Below, piece after piece: positions 8,482 to 19,907 of a stretch of 64,000 nucleotides of DNA. This DNA comes from Pseudomonas sp. MMS21 TM103 (GTDB lineage Bacteria > Pseudomonadota > Gammaproteobacteria > Pseudomonadales > Pseudomonadaceae), in NCBI RefSeq assembly GCF_022132145.1, contig NZ_JAJISP010000004.1, forward strand, positions 248,001 through 312,000, written 5' to 3'. The notes under the pieces are model-generated. The model saw only the letters and a list, made by a program, of their open reading frames with translations. It made no database searches and was not told the DNA's origin. Made by a program: the position numbers and the translations under genes. The stretch's first letter is position 1, and each line of letters opens with the position of its first letter.

Positions 8482-9366
8482 GTGACCATACCACTGCAGC
8501 ATGCCCGCCTGATGCGGCAGGCTACCGTTGCCGCGCTGGCCGTGGCCTTGACCCTGGCACTGGCCAAGGCCTTCGCCTGGTGGCTAAGCGGCTCGGTCAG
8601 CCTGTTGGCCGGCCTCACCGATTCGCTGCTGGATGGCGCCGCCTCGCTGCTCAACCTGATCGCCGTGCACTACGCCTTGCGACCGGCGGACGAAGACCAC
8701 CGCTACGGACACGGCAAGGCCGAGGCCCTGGCCGGATTGGGCCAGGCGCTGTTTATCGGCATCAGTGCGGTCGTGGTCGGCATGCATGGCGTGGATCGCC
8801 TGCTCAATCCGCAACCACTCGGCGCAGCGACCCTGGGCGTGGTAGTGATGCTGCTGTCGCTGGCACTGACCGCCGCCCTGCTGCTGTTCCAGAACCATGT
8901 GGTGCGCGAAACCGGCTCCACCGCGATCCGCGCGGACTCGCTGCATTACCGCTCCGACTTGCTGCTCAACACCAGCATCCTGCTCGCCCTGCTGCTGGCC
9001 AGCTTCGGCTGGCCGCAACTGGATGCGCTGTTCGGTATCGGCATTGCCTTCTACATCCTCTGGAGCGCCGTGAGCATCGCCCGCGAAGCCGCGGCCGTGC
9101 TGATGGACAAGGAGCTGGCACCGGAGCTCAGCGAGCGCATGCACCTGCTGGCCTGCGGCATACCCGGCGTGCTCGGCGTGCATGACCTGCGCACGCGCAT
9201 GTCTGGCACGCGCTGGTTCGTCCAGCTGCATGTGGAGTTGTCCGGCGAACTGAGCCTGCTGCAGGCCCATGAACTGTGCGAGCAAGTGGAATACGCAATT
9301 CGCGCCGAATTCTCCCGTGCCGAAGTGCTGGTGCATGCCGACCCACTCACTCCGGCCACCCCTTGA
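8482..9366 (+). CDS. fieF: CDF divalent metal exporter (FieF/YiiP-like)
   Basis: A cation diffusion facilitator of 294 residues with six transmembrane helices and a cytoplasmic C-terminal dimerisation domain. The transport-site residues of the YiiP/FieF type are present: DSLLD in TM2 (about 47-51) and HYRSD in TM5 (about 154-158), a two-Asp plus His-Asp site that binds Zn(II) and Fe(II). RYGHGK follows TM2 as usual. It exports zinc or ferrous iron against the proton gradient. Translation starts at a GTG (8482). Metal selectivity is inferred from the family. Confidence 0.9.
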   Translation: MTIPLQHARLMRQATVAALAVALTLALAKAFAWWLSGSVSLLAGLTDSLLDGAASLLNLIAVHYALRPADEDHRYGHGKAEALAGLGQALFIGISAVVVGMHGVDRLLNPQPLGAATLGVVVMLLSLALTAALLLFQNHVVRETGSTAIRADSLHYRSDLLLNTSILLALLLASFGWPQLDALFGIGIAFYILWSAVSIAREAAAVLMDKELAPELSERMHLLACGIPGVLGVHDLRTRMSGTRWFVQLHVELSGELSLLQAHELCEQVEYAIRAEFSRAEVLVHADPLTPATP

Positions 9367-9606
9367 TGCCTGCTACGGTGCGGCAAGCATCCGCCTGTGG
9401 TCGGGGTCTGGGTTGATGCCCCGGGTCGCGACAGCGCGCAGGCTGGGCCAGGTGCGCCGCGCGCCCTGAGCCACCACAAGCGACCAATGGCTGCAGCGCA
9501 ATGTTGGGTTGCGCGGCGCGCGTCAGAGTGCGGTTCGGCTCGAATGCAACGTGCCGCCAACCCACCCGACAAAAGCTGCGCTACACGACATGGGAATCGC
9601 GTGCAG

Positions 9607-9638
9607 AAAAAAGGGAGACCTTGCGGTCTCCCTTTTTT
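9607..9638. terminator. Bidirectional rho-independent terminator
   Basis: An 8-bp perfect stem (GGGAGACC / GGTCTCCC) with the loop TTGC is followed by T6 and preceded by A6, so it can end transcription from either side. It lies 240 bases after the CDF gene and isolates that unit from the Lrp-family gene. Confidence 0.92.
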
Positions 9639-9928
9639 CTTGCCTGAGGCAAGTGTCCGCTACTGGCAATTCTGTTGCCGCTTTCGTCGCCCGCCTGGTT
9701 GGGCAGTGCGGACCCGGGTGCCGTGACGGCCTGGTAAGGCCGGCGGCGCCGGTTCGCCTGATTGGGCGAGCCGGGTGGACGTGTCGTCCGGGCCGTGAAA
9801 CTGAGGTAAAGATTACCGATACCGGCGCAGTTAAAGATTGCGAATATTGCTGATTAACGTGCCACTTGCGCAATTTTTAACTAACAGCGCATGATTCATC
9901 GCAACCAATAGATGAAAGAGCGTCAAAC
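9639..9928. promoter_or_regulatory. AT-rich regulatory region upstream of Lrp-family gene
   Basis: With the preceding 9367-9606 stretch, which holds nothing recognisable, this forms a 562-base gap. The last 120 bases are markedly AT-rich against the surroundings and contain TGCGC (about 9867) and GCGCA (about 9887) as outer arms around an AT core, ending 42 bases before the ATG at 9929. Lrp-family regulators commonly bind such upstream sites to control themselves; that role here is inferred. Confidence 0.35.
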
Positions 9929-10408
9929 ATGACCAGACTCGATCGCTACGACCTGAATATCCTCACCGAACTGCAGCGCGACGCCACCCTGTCCAATCAG
10001 GACCTGGCCGAGCGCATCGGCCTGTCGCCTTCACCCTGCTCGCGGCGGGTCAAGCAACTGGAGGACGACGGCTACATCCTCGGCCAGGTCGCCCTGCTGG
10101 ACCGCAAGAAGCTCGGCCTGACCCTCACCGCCTATATCCTGATCGGCATGGACAAACACACTCCCGAGCGTTTCGAGCACTTCCAGGACATGATCCGCCA
10201 ATGCCCGGAGGTGCTGGAGTGCAGCCTGGTCACGGGCATGGATGCCGACTACCAGCTCAAGGTGGTGGTGCCGGACATGGACCATTACCAACAATTCCTC
10301 CTCGGCACCCTGACCCGCATCGAGGGCGTCTCCAGCGTGCGCTCGAGTTTCGTCCTGCAACAGATCCTTTCCAGCACCCAGTTGCCACTGCAACACCTGC
10401 GCAGCTGA
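9929..10408 (+). CDS. Lrp/AsnC-family transcriptional regulator
   Basis: The protein has 159 residues, the usual Lrp length. An N-terminal winged helix-turn-helix (residues 5-60, with LSNQDLAERIGLSPSPCSRR as recognition region) is followed by a RAM/AsnC ligand-binding domain (about 70-150, with VTGMDADYQLKV). The family senses amino acids and acts as dimers or octamers. The target gene is not obvious, since the neighbours on both sides are separate units. The AT-rich upstream region suggests autoregulation. Confidence 0.92.
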   Translation: MTRLDRYDLNILTELQRDATLSNQDLAERIGLSPSPCSRRVKQLEDDGYILGQVALLDRKKLGLTLTAYILIGMDKHTPERFEHFQDMIRQCPEVLECSLVTGMDADYQLKVVVPDMDHYQQFLLGTLTRIEGVSSVRSSFVLQQILSSTQLPLQHLRS

Positions 10409-10428
10409 GCGGCGCTTACCGACGGTCG

Positions 10429-10456
10429 CTGACAGCCTCATGTACTGACGTATAAT
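10429..10456 (+). promoter_or_regulatory. Sigma-70 promoter of the DUF2788 gene
   Basis: CTGACA (10429-10434) and a consensus TATAAT (10451-10456) are separated by 16 bases. The -10 ends 54 bases before the ATG at 10511, and the element follows the stop of the Lrp gene, so DUF2788 probably has its own transcript. Confidence 0.68.
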
Positions 10457-10510
10457 CGCCGGCGTTTTGCCCTGCCCTGGGCAGCCCGATGTCAGCCAAT
10501 TGAGGTCACG

Positions 10511-10714
10511 ATGGATCCGCAAGTGTTCGAAGAATTGATGATGACCGTACTGGTCGGTGGCCTGGTGCTGTTCATGGCGTTCATCGTCTGGGACCTGGCG
10601 AAGAAGTCCAAGGCCGGACGTTTCGGCAGCATGATCCTGTTCCTCGCCCTGGGCCTGGGCGTGCTCGGCTTCCTGATCAAGACCGTGGTTATTGCCAGCC
10701 TGGAAGGCGTCTGA
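10511..10714 (+). CDS. DUF2788 small membrane protein
   Basis: A 67-residue protein with two transmembrane helices (about 10-30 and 42-62) joined by a short basic loop (DLAKKSKAGRFG), the full extent of the DUF2788 family. The starting ATG follows GAGGTCACG. The function of the family is unknown. It stands alone between the Lrp gene and the convergent rluE. Confidence 0.85.
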   Translation: MDPQVFEELMMTVLVGGLVLFMAFIVWDLAKKSKAGRFGSMILFLALGLGVLGFLIKTVVIASLEGV

Positions 10715-10874
10715 GCCGTAGTTGAAAAAACCCGCGCCGATATGGCCCACCACCTTGAGCAATCCGCGCCGTCGGATGCCACTCGCCGCAGGCAGTGCAC
10801 CGTGGATGACCGACGCGGCATAAAAGCTGACGGGTTGTCGCTGCGCCCCTGAGCGGCCGGCGTTTGGACTCGCC

Positions 10875-11504
10875 TTACAACCGCGCCTCGACCTCCTTCC
10901 ACTCGCCAGGCTGCAGGCCATCCAGGCTCCACGGGCCGATGCGCACGCGCACCAGTCGCAGGGTCGGCAAGCCCACCGCCGCAGTCATGCGCCTGACCTG
11001 GCGGTTGCGCCCCTCGCGAATCACCAACTCCAGCCAGGCAGTCGGCACGCTCTTGCGGAAACGCACCGGCGGATCGCGCGGCCACAACTGCGGTTCATCC
11101 AGCAAGCGCGCCTCGGCCGGCAGGGTCGGCCCGTCGTTCAGCTCGACGCCATCACACAGGCGCTGGAGCTGTTCGGCCGTCGGCTCGCCTTCCACTTGCA
11201 CCCAATAGGTTTTCGCCAGCTTGTGCCTGGGATCGGCAATCCGCGCCTGCAGGCCACCGTCATTGGTCAGCAGCAGCAAGCCCTCGCTGTCGCGATCCAG
11301 TCGCCCGGCCGGATAGACCCCGGGCACCGCGACGAAGTCCTTGAGGGTGGCGCGACCCTGCTCGTCGTTGAACTGGGTCAGGACATCGAAGGGCTTGTTC
11401 AGCAGCAGCAAGCGCGGCTCGGCCGGCGGCGCCTTGGCCACCCGGCGGATGACGGGTTTGCCGGCGGCACGCGAGGGCGCGGCAGAACGGGGCGGGCGTG
11501 ACAT
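10875..11504 (-). CDS. rluE: 23S rRNA pseudouridine synthase E
   Basis: The 209-residue enzyme belongs to the RsuA/RluB/RluE group, which isomerises a uridine in 23S rRNA (U2457 in E. coli numbering for RluE). The catalytic aspartate lies in [17 protein letters not shown]. The opening [14 protein letters not shown] and [16 protein letters not shown] are family signatures. No S4 domain is present, as expected for RluE. I chose the ATG at 11504 (MSRPPRS) over the start 16 codons upstream; the basic, low-complexity first 30 residues are typical leader sequence. Confidence 0.88.
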   Translation of the reverse strand: MSRPPRSAAPSRAAGKPVIRRVAKAPPAEPRLLLLNKPFDVLTQFNDEQGRATLKDFVAVPGVYPAGRLDRDSEGLLLLTNDGGLQARIADPRHKLAKTYWVQVEGEPTAEQLQRLCDGVELNDGPTLPAEARLLDEPQLWPRDPPVRFRKSVPTAWLELVIREGRNRQVRRMTAAVGLPTLRLVRVRIGPWSLDGLQPGEWKEVEARL

Positions 11505-11645
11505 GCGGGCTCCGGGAGCAGAAAACGGGGTGACCAGTGTAACCGAGGCCACCCTTCGACCATCACTCCGGCTTATGGGGGATTCCTTCGGGCGCGCGGG
11601 CGACTATGCTGGCTAGGTTCTGTTATCCGCACAGAGGGAATCCGC

Positions 11646-12680
11646 ATGAGCTCGTCCGACTCCGTACTCGACACCTTCACCGGCTGGGCCGCCAAGGCGC
11701 CAGGAGCGCCGCTCGAACCGCACAGCTACGACCCCGGCCCACTGGGGGCTGAAGAAGTCGAAGTGGCGGTGGAATATTGCGGCATCTGCCATTCCGACCA
11801 ATCAATGATCGACAACGAATGGGGCAATGCGCGCTACCCCTTTATCCCCGGCCATGAAGTGGTCGGCACCGTGGTCCGCCTGGGCGAACAAGCCCGCGGC
11901 CTCAAGCTCGGCCAGCGAGTCGGCATCGGCTGGTACAAGGGCAGCTGCATGCATTGCAGCTCGTGCATGGAAGGCTCGCATCAACTCTGTGGCACAGTGA
12001 AACCGACTATTGTCGGCAGCAACGGCGGTTTTGCCGACCGCCTGCGCAGCCACTGGGCCTGGGCCGTGCCGCTGCCGGATGGCCTTGATCCGTCACTGGT
12101 CGGCCCGCTGTTCTGCGCCGGCTCCACGGTGTTCAGCCCACTACTGGATTTCGATGTAAAACCCACCGACAAGGTCGGCGTGGTCGGCATCGGCGGCCTC
12201 GGTCATTTAGCCCTGGGCTTTCTCAACGCCTGGGGCTGTGAAGTCACCGCCTTCACCTCGTCGCTGAACAAGCAGGAAGAAGCCAAGCGCTTGGGCGCGC
12301 ACAAAGTAGTCGCCTCGACCGACAGCACGGCACTGAAAGCAATTGCCGGCAGTCTGGACTTCCTCCTGGTCACCGCCAGCGCGGATCTGGATTGGAACGC
12401 CATGATCGGCACCCTGCGCGGCAAAGGTCGCCTGCACTTTGTCGGCATAGTGCCGAGCGCGATCCCAGTGCATGTGTTCAACCTGATCCCGAAGCAGAAG
12501 AGCCTGTCCGGTTCGCCCGTTGGCTCGCCGGCAAACATGGCCAAAATGCTCGAGTTCTGCGCCCGCCATCAGATCCTGCCGCAGGTCGAACACTTCCCGA
12601 TGAGCAAGGTCAACGACGCCATCGACCACCTGCGCGCAGGCAAGGCACGCTACCGGGTGGTGCTGGACGCCAGCAAGTAA
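11646..12680 (+). CDS. Zinc-dependent NAD(P) alcohol dehydrogenase (YahK/cinnamyl-type)
   Basis: A medium-chain dehydrogenase of 344 residues. Catalytic zinc ligands lie in CGICHSD and GHEVVG, and the structural zinc site has four cysteines in CMHCSSCMEGSHQLC. The Rossmann motif is GIGGLGHLALGF near residue 180. The order and composition match the YahK/cinnamyl-alcohol group, broad aldehyde reductases that usually prefer NADPH. It is a single-gene unit ending at the terminator just downstream. Confidence 0.9.
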   Translation: MSSSDSVLDTFTGWAAKAPGAPLEPHSYDPGPLGAEEVEVAVEYCGICHSDQSMIDNEWGNARYPFIPGHEVVGTVVRLGEQARGLKLGQRVGIGWYKGSCMHCSSCMEGSHQLCGTVKPTIVGSNGGFADRLRSHWAWAVPLPDGLDPSLVGPLFCAGSTVFSPLLDFDVKPTDKVGVVGIGGLGHLALGFLNAWGCEVTAFTSSLNKQEEAKRLGAHKVVASTDSTALKAIAGSLDFLLVTASADLDWNAMIGTLRGKGRLHFVGIVPSAIPVHVFNLIPKQKSLSGSPVGSPANMAKMLEFCARHQILPQVEHFPMSKVNDAIDHLRAGKARYRVVLDASK

Positions 12681-12690
12681 GTAACCCCTG

Positions 12691-12730
12691 AATGAAAAAG
12701 CCCGAGGCTCGCACCTCGGGCTTTTTCATT
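12691..12730. terminator. Bidirectional terminator between adh and amn
   Basis: A perfect 17-bp inverted repeat (centre stem CCCGAGG / CCTCGGG, extended through AAAAAG and CTTTTT) with a 6-base loop separates two convergent genes. The A and T tracts in the stem give each strand a U-rich tail, so it serves both transcripts. Confidence 0.95.
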
Positions 12731-12746
12731 CAGGCGACCTTGGCTG

Positions 12747-14222
12747 TTAGCGGAACGGAGGCTCGTCGAAGCTGCGCAGCTTGCGCGAATGCAGCGAGTT
12801 GAGCTGACTGCGCAGCAGGTCGAGGGCGGCGATGCCGATGTGCAGGTGCTGGGTCACAGCCCGCTCGTAGAAGGCGCCCGCAGCACCAGGCAATTTGATC
12901 TCGCTGTGTAGCGGCTTGTCCGAGACGCACAGCAGGGTGCCGTAGGGCACCCGCAGGCGATAGCCTTGCGCGGCGATAGTGCCGCTTTCCATGTCCACCG
13001 CCACGGCGCGCGACAGGTTGATCAGCGGCCGCTCCTGGGCCCAACGCAACTCCCAGTTGCGATCATCGTAAGTCAGCACGGTGCCGGTACGCAGGCGCCG
13101 CTTGAGCGCATCGCCATGCTCGCCGGTGACTTGCGCGGCAGCCTCTTGCAAGGCCATCTGCACTTCGGCCAGGGCCGGCAGGGGAATGTTGGGCGGCAGC
13201 ACCCGATCGAGAATGCCATCGCGGCGCATGTAGGCGTGGGCCAGCACGTAATCGCCGATAGTCTGCGATTGGCGCAGGCCACCGCAGTGACCGATCATCA
13301 GCCAGCAGTGCGGGCGTAGCACGGCCAGATGGTCGGTGATGTTTTTCGCGTTGGACGGCCCCACGCCGATGTTGACCAAGGTAATGCCGTCGCCCGGGCC
13401 GGCACCCTGCAGGTGGTAGGCCGGCATCTGATAGCGGTGCCAGAGCACGGTTTCGATGATCGCCTGCATCTCGCCTTCGGCCATGCCGCGCTCGATCACC
13501 ACGTTGCCCGGCAACACCATGCGCATGAAACGCGACTCATCGCGCAGCATATCCAGGCCATGGCGAATGAACTGGTCGACGTAGCGGTGATAGTTGGTCA
13601 ACAAAATCCACGGTTGCACATGGCGCCAGTCGCTGCCGGTGTAATGCACCAAACGCCGCAGGGAAAAATCGACTCGCGCCGCATCGAATAGCGCCAGCGG
13701 CAATTGCTCCGCGCTCTCCCAGTCGTACAGGCCATCGGCGGTGCCGTCGGTGGCGGCGGACAGGTCGGTGCTGGGGAAGACCCGCGCCAGTTCGGCGGCG
13801 GTCACCCCCGACCCAGCCAGCTCATCGCCATGCTCGACCACATAGGGATAGGGAATATTCTGCTGACTGATACCCACTTCGACACACACGGTAAAGTCAT
13901 GCATCAGCGGCTGCAGTTGCTCCAGCAAGTAGCTGCGGAACGCCTCGGGGTGAGTAACGGTGATGCTGTAGGTGCCCGGCACCTGGACCTTGGCATAGGC
14001 ACGCACTGTCGCGGGCACCTCGCCTTGGCACAGGTAGGTCAGGCGCAGTTCAGGGTAGTGGAACTGGCGCAACTGCTCGGCGTCCGGCTTGATACCTTCC
14101 TTGACATAGAGCTTAAGCGCCCGGCTCAGGGCGCGGGTGGCCTGCTGATGCAGGGCGGCCAGGCGATCCACGGCCTCTTCGGCAGTAGTGGCGACGACGA
14201 AGTCTTCTGAACTGAGGGTCAC
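12747..14222 (-). CDS. amn: AMP nucleosidase
   Basis: The 491-residue enzyme hydrolyses AMP to adenine and ribose 5-phosphate, which helps set adenylate levels and feeds purine salvage. An N-terminal AMP-nucleosidase domain (about 1-170) precedes a phosphorylase-like catalytic domain (about 220-470) with NIGVGPSNAKN and MIGHCGGLRQSQ. VDMESGTIAAQGYR matches the purine-phosphorylase Met/Glu ribose-binding segment. The GTG at 14222 is preferred over the longer frame because AGGAA stands 8 bases before it and the family alignment begins there. Confidence 0.93.
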   Translation of the reverse strand: MTLSSEDFVVATTAEEAVDRLAALHQQATRALSRALKLYVKEGIKPDAEQLRQFHYPELRLTYLCQGEVPATVRAYAKVQVPGTYSITVTHPEAFRSYLLEQLQPLMHDFTVCVEVGISQQNIPYPYVVEHGDELAGSGVTAAELARVFPSTDLSAATDGTADGLYDWESAEQLPLALFDAARVDFSLRRLVHYTGSDWRHVQPWILLTNYHRYVDQFIRHGLDMLRDESRFMRMVLPGNVVIERGMAEGEMQAIIETVLWHRYQMPAYHLQGAGPGDGITLVNIGVGPSNAKNITDHLAVLRPHCWLMIGHCGGLRQSQTIGDYVLAHAYMRRDGILDRVLPPNIPLPALAEVQMALQEAAAQVTGEHGDALKRRLRTGTVLTYDDRNWELRWAQERPLINLSRAVAVDMESGTIAAQGYRLRVPYGTLLCVSDKPLHSEIKLPGAAGAFYERAVTQHLHIGIAALDLLRSQLNSLHSRKLRSFDEPPFR

Positions 14223-14294
14223 GGCAGCTATTCCTGGCTGAATACACGCCCCTATCTTGCCTTGATCGCCGCGCCTTGGCATAGCGCGGCGTGG

Positions 14295-14630
14295 CTACTC
14301 CAGCAGTCGCCGGAGATCCTCCGGCAACGGCTGCGCCGTCAAGGGCCCGACCCGTCTGGTGCCGGGATTGCCGAGCGGATACCAGCCCAGCAACGAACCC
14401 AGACTCCCCGGCACACGCAGTAACTGGGCGGCCAGCTCCGCCCAGTCACCCTGCCGCCAGGCCCAGGCCAGCAGCCACAGGTGACTGCGCAGGTGATCGA
14501 CGAACAGCGGCTGGCCAAGAATATGGGCGCGCTCCAGATGGCGCAACTCGGCCTGCGGATCGACGCCGCGCTGCGCGCGAGCCTGGCGGTATTCATGCTG
14601 GAAGGCTTGTTTGCGAGTCATCTCACTCAC
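14295..14630 (-). CDS. DUF3703 family protein
   Basis: This 111-residue protein matches the DUF3703 pattern: an acidic-basic helical start, then HLERAHILGQPLFVDHLRSHLWLLAWAW (residues about 31-58, histidine-rich) and a GNPGTRRVGP segment. The regularly placed histidines could bind metal, but this is unproven. It lies between the acyl-CoA dehydrogenase and amn on the same strand, with 76 and 72 bases on either side. Confidence 0.72.
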   Translation of the reverse strand: MSEMTRKQAFQHEYRQARAQRGVDPQAELRHLERAHILGQPLFVDHLRSHLWLLAWAWRQGDWAELAAQLLRVPGSLGSLLGWYPLGNPGTRRVGPLTAQPLPEDLRRLLE

Positions 14631-14706
14631 TCCAATTGCAAGGGGCCCCCAGTCTGCAACCGAGGGGCGGCCTGCAGGTCAAGCGCGGCCTGCCAAGAAC
14701 GACAAC

Positions 14707-16344
14707 TCAAACCCGCTGCGGCGTGCTGCGCGCCACCAGGGCGGCGACGTCGATGCCGCGTGGCAGGGTGCCGTAGACCCGTCCACCGTCGCCCAGGCGG
14801 CTGGCGCTAAAGGCGTCGCTGACCGCCGCGTTGCCGGCCTCCAGCAGCAGCTTGGCCTGCAGGGCCAGGGCCACGTCTTCGGTGAGTTGACGGGCGCGGT
14901 ACTGGATGTCGGCGGTATCACGGAAATCCGCCTGGAGTTTGTCGATATGCCGTTTCAGCCGGGCATCGCCATGGCCATCGCCCAGCTCGGCGAACAGTGC
15001 ATCGAGCACCCCTGGCTCCTTCGACAGTGCGCGCAGCACGTCCAGGCACTGCACGTTGCCGGAGCCTTCCCAGGTCGAATTGACCGGCGCCTCGCGGTAC
15101 AGGCGCGGCAGGATGCTGTCCTCGACATAGCCGGCGCCGCCCATGCATTCGGCGGCCTCGTTGATCATGGCCGGCGCGCGCTTGCAGATCCAGTACTTGC
15201 CGACCGCGGTGACCAGGCGGGAGAACTTGTCTTCCTGCTGGTCCAGGGCCTTGCCCATGCGCAGGGTCAGGGCCAGGGCGGCTTCGCTTTCCAGGGCCAG
15301 GTCGGCCAGGACGTTCTGCATCAGCGGCTGCTCACTGAGCACACGGCCGCCAACCTGACGGTAGGCGCAGTGATGGGCGGCCTGGGTCAGGGCCTGACGC
15401 ATCAGGGCGCTGGAGCCGATCATGCAATCGAAGCGGGTCAGCGCGACCATTTCGATGATGGTTGGCACACCGCGCCCCTCCTCCCCGACCATCCAGGCCA
15501 GGGCGCCGCGGTACTCGACTTCGCTGGAAGCATTCGACCAGTTGCCCAGCTTGTTCTTCAGGCGCTGGATATACAGCTCGTTGCGCGTGCCGTCCGGGCG
15601 GTGGCGCGGCAGCAGGAAGCAAGTCAGGCCCTTGTCGGTATAGGCCAGGGTCAGGAAGGCGTCGCACATGGGCGCCGAGCAGAACCACTTGTGGCCGACC
15701 AGTTCGTAGGCCTGGCCGGGCCCGCCAGCGCCGACCGGATAGGCGCGGGTGGTGTTGGCGCGCACGTCGGTGCCGCCCTGCTTCTCGGTCATGGCCATGC
15801 CGATGGTGGCGCCGGTTTTCTGCTCGATCGGCAGGTTGCGCGGGTCGTACTGAGTCGAGAGGATCTTCGGCAGCCAGATTTCGGCGATATCCGGCTGCAG
15901 CTTCAATGCCGGCACGCTGGCGTAGGTCATGGTCAGCGGACATCCACTGCCGGCTTCGGCCTGGCTGTGCAGGTAGCTCATGGCCGCGCGGGCGACCTGG
16001 ACGCCGGGACGCGGGTCGGTCCAGGGCAGCGAGGGGATGCCGTGTTCGATGGCCGCACTCATCAGCTGGTGATAGGCCGGGTGGAACTCGACCAGATCGA
16101 TGCGCTGGCCATAGCGGTCGTGACTCTTGAACACCGGCTTGTTCTCGTTGGCGAGGAAGCCGGCGGCCATCAACTCGCCACCGGCCAGGGCGCCATAGGC
16201 GTCGATCCGCGCCTCGGCCCAGCCGCCACCGAAGCGCTTGTTCCATTCCTGCAAGGGCAGGTCGGCGCGGTACAGGTTGATCCCGTCCAGCGGTGGCACC
16301 TGGTTGAACACCTCATGGGTTTCGGCTTGCAGATTCAGGTTCAT
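14707..16344 (-). CDS. AidB-like acyl-CoA dehydrogenase
   Basis: The FAD flavoprotein has 545 residues, the length of the AidB branch rather than the usual 380-residue acyl-CoA dehydrogenases. It shows an extended N-terminal domain, the FAD-contact stretch AMTEKQGGTDVRANTT, and ECMGGAGYVEDS with YREAPVNSTWEGSGNV near the C-terminus, all AidB-type signatures. E. coli AidB protects DNA during alkylation stress; many relatives act in fatty-acid metabolism. The ATG overlaps the stop of the upstream tetR-type gene by 4 bases, so the two are translationally coupled. Confidence 0.88.
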   Translation of the reverse strand: MNLNLQAETHEVFNQVPPLDGINLYRADLPLQEWNKRFGGGWAEARIDAYGALAGGELMAAGFLANENKPVFKSHDRYGQRIDLVEFHPAYHQLMSAAIEHGIPSLPWTDPRPGVQVARAAMSYLHSQAEAGSGCPLTMTYASVPALKLQPDIAEIWLPKILSTQYDPRNLPIEQKTGATIGMAMTEKQGGTDVRANTTRAYPVGAGGPGQAYELVGHKWFCSAPMCDAFLTLAYTDKGLTCFLLPRHRPDGTRNELYIQRLKNKLGNWSNASSEVEYRGALAWMVGEEGRGVPTIIEMVALTRFDCMIGSSALMRQALTQAAHHCAYRQVGGRVLSEQPLMQNVLADLALESEAALALTLRMGKALDQQEDKFSRLVTAVGKYWICKRAPAMINEAAECMGGAGYVEDSILPRLYREAPVNSTWEGSGNVQCLDVLRALSKEPGVLDALFAELGDGHGDARLKRHIDKLQADFRDTADIQYRARQLTEDVALALQAKLLLEAGNAAVSDAFSASRLGDGGRVYGTLPRGIDVAALVARSTPQRV

Positions 16345-16982
16345 GACAATGAGTCCTCGGCGCCGACGGCGCGCAGACAGAAGGTGACCAGGTTCTGGCT
16401 GACTTCGACCAGTTCCAGGCTGGGATGGCCCGCGTCTCGGGCAGCGCGGGCAGGCGGTGACAAGGGACCGACCAGGACTTCGGCAATCGCGCCGACCAGG
16501 CAGGCGGCAACCAGGCCGACGTGCTGGACGCGAAACATGCCGCAGGCAACGCCTTCCTCCAGCAGCTCGCCGAACAACTCGGCATAGGCCTCGCGGTAAA
16601 GCAGGCGCTGCTCGTCGATCTGCGGCTCGACCGGTTCGGCGATCAAGGCAAAGGCCAGACGGCGGCTGTGCCAGGCCCGTGCAGCGAACTGCTGCAGGCC
16701 GGCGGCCAGGCGCTCGGCTGGGTGGCCCGGGGCTCGCAGGGTCTGGCGCAGCGCATCGACCTCGCCCTGGCTGGCGATAGCGAAGACTTCGGCGGCCAAT
16801 TCGCCCTTGTTGTGAAAATGACGGTACAGGCTGCCGGTGGCGATCCCCACGTCTTCGGCCAGCGCCTGCATGGTCAGGGCGGCGAAACCACCCTCGACGA
16901 CACGGGCCAGGGCACGGGTAAGAATCTGCTCGCGCAGCGCTTGGTCACGGTCAATACGCAGGGCACTGGTCCGATAAGCCAT
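16341..16982 (-). CDS. TetR-family regulator
   Basis: A 213-residue TetR-type repressor. The N-terminal helix-turn-helix (residues about 15-62) includes TMQALAEDVGIATGSLYRHFHNKGEL. The C-terminal ligand domain carries hydrophobic helices and FALIAEPVEPQIDEQRLLYREAYAE. It is the first gene of an operon with the AidB-like dehydrogenase (4-base overlap), so it probably controls its own operon in response to an acyl-CoA or fatty-acid-like ligand; this is inferred from arrangement. Confidence 0.9.
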   Translation of the reverse strand: MAYRTSALRIDRDQALREQILTRALARVVEGGFAALTMQALAEDVGIATGSLYRHFHNKGELAAEVFAIASQGEVDALRQTLRAPGHPAERLAAGLQQFAARAWHSRRLAFALIAEPVEPQIDEQRLLYREAYAELFGELLEEGVACGMFRVQHVGLVAACLVGAIAEVLVGPLSPPARAARDAGHPSLELVEVSQNLVTFCLRAVGAEDSLS

Positions 16983-17178
16983 GATCTGAACCCATATTCA
17001 TTAATTGGTCTCAGTGAATCATGCTTCAGAGTTTGCGCAAAGGGGCATTTCGGCCAAGAGACAGGGTGAAAGCCGGGCAGCCCAGGAGCCACCTCGAAAC
17101 CGCTTGCGCCTTGTCGTCCGGCTTCGACTAATCAGCCTCCAGTCGGCGATCCACGCCAATCCGGCCTATTCCTGCGGA

Positions 17179-19560
<2,382 letters not shown>

Positions 19561-19640
19561 GCGGACCCACGAAGGCGAAATCGGGGCATGTCGGGGTGCG
19601 CCGGAGAGCCCTCCTCTCCTGACTGACGCCGCCTCGCCTA

Positions 19641-19664
19641 CCCGGTTACCCGGTTACCCGGTTA
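19641..19664. repeat. Three tandem copies of an 8-bp unit
   Basis: CCCGGTTA is repeated three times without interruption, 81 bases upstream of the ladS start. It lies in the 347-base divergent ladS-thiD gap, which holds both promoters and no gene. Confidence 0.85.
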
Positions 19665-19907
19665 TTTGAGTGGCCGTCACTCTAGCACAGGCATTACGGG
19701 GGGAAACGGCGGTTGGCGCAAACATCCCGGGCAGGCCATGCAGGCGTTTGAATCAGCGCTACAAGCCAGGCAGGCAGCACTCATGCACCGGCTGGCTAAA
19801 ACTGCCGACACGATCAGGATTCCCCGCTGCAATCGCGACTGCCTGGCTTGTGCGCAGCGTATGCTCCGCGGTTCAATCGGGGCCATTTAATGCTAAGCTC
19901 GCGCACC

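Noticed and set aside
14611..16587. A 658-codon plus-strand open frame
   Set aside because: It lies antisense to the AidB-like and TetR genes, whose products show clear family motifs. The antisense frame has only GC-driven open reading and no motifs.
19561..19907. TPP riboswitch upstream of thiD
   Set aside because: The conserved CTGAGA and ACCTGAT blocks were not found. In Pseudomonas the riboswitch usually precedes thiC.
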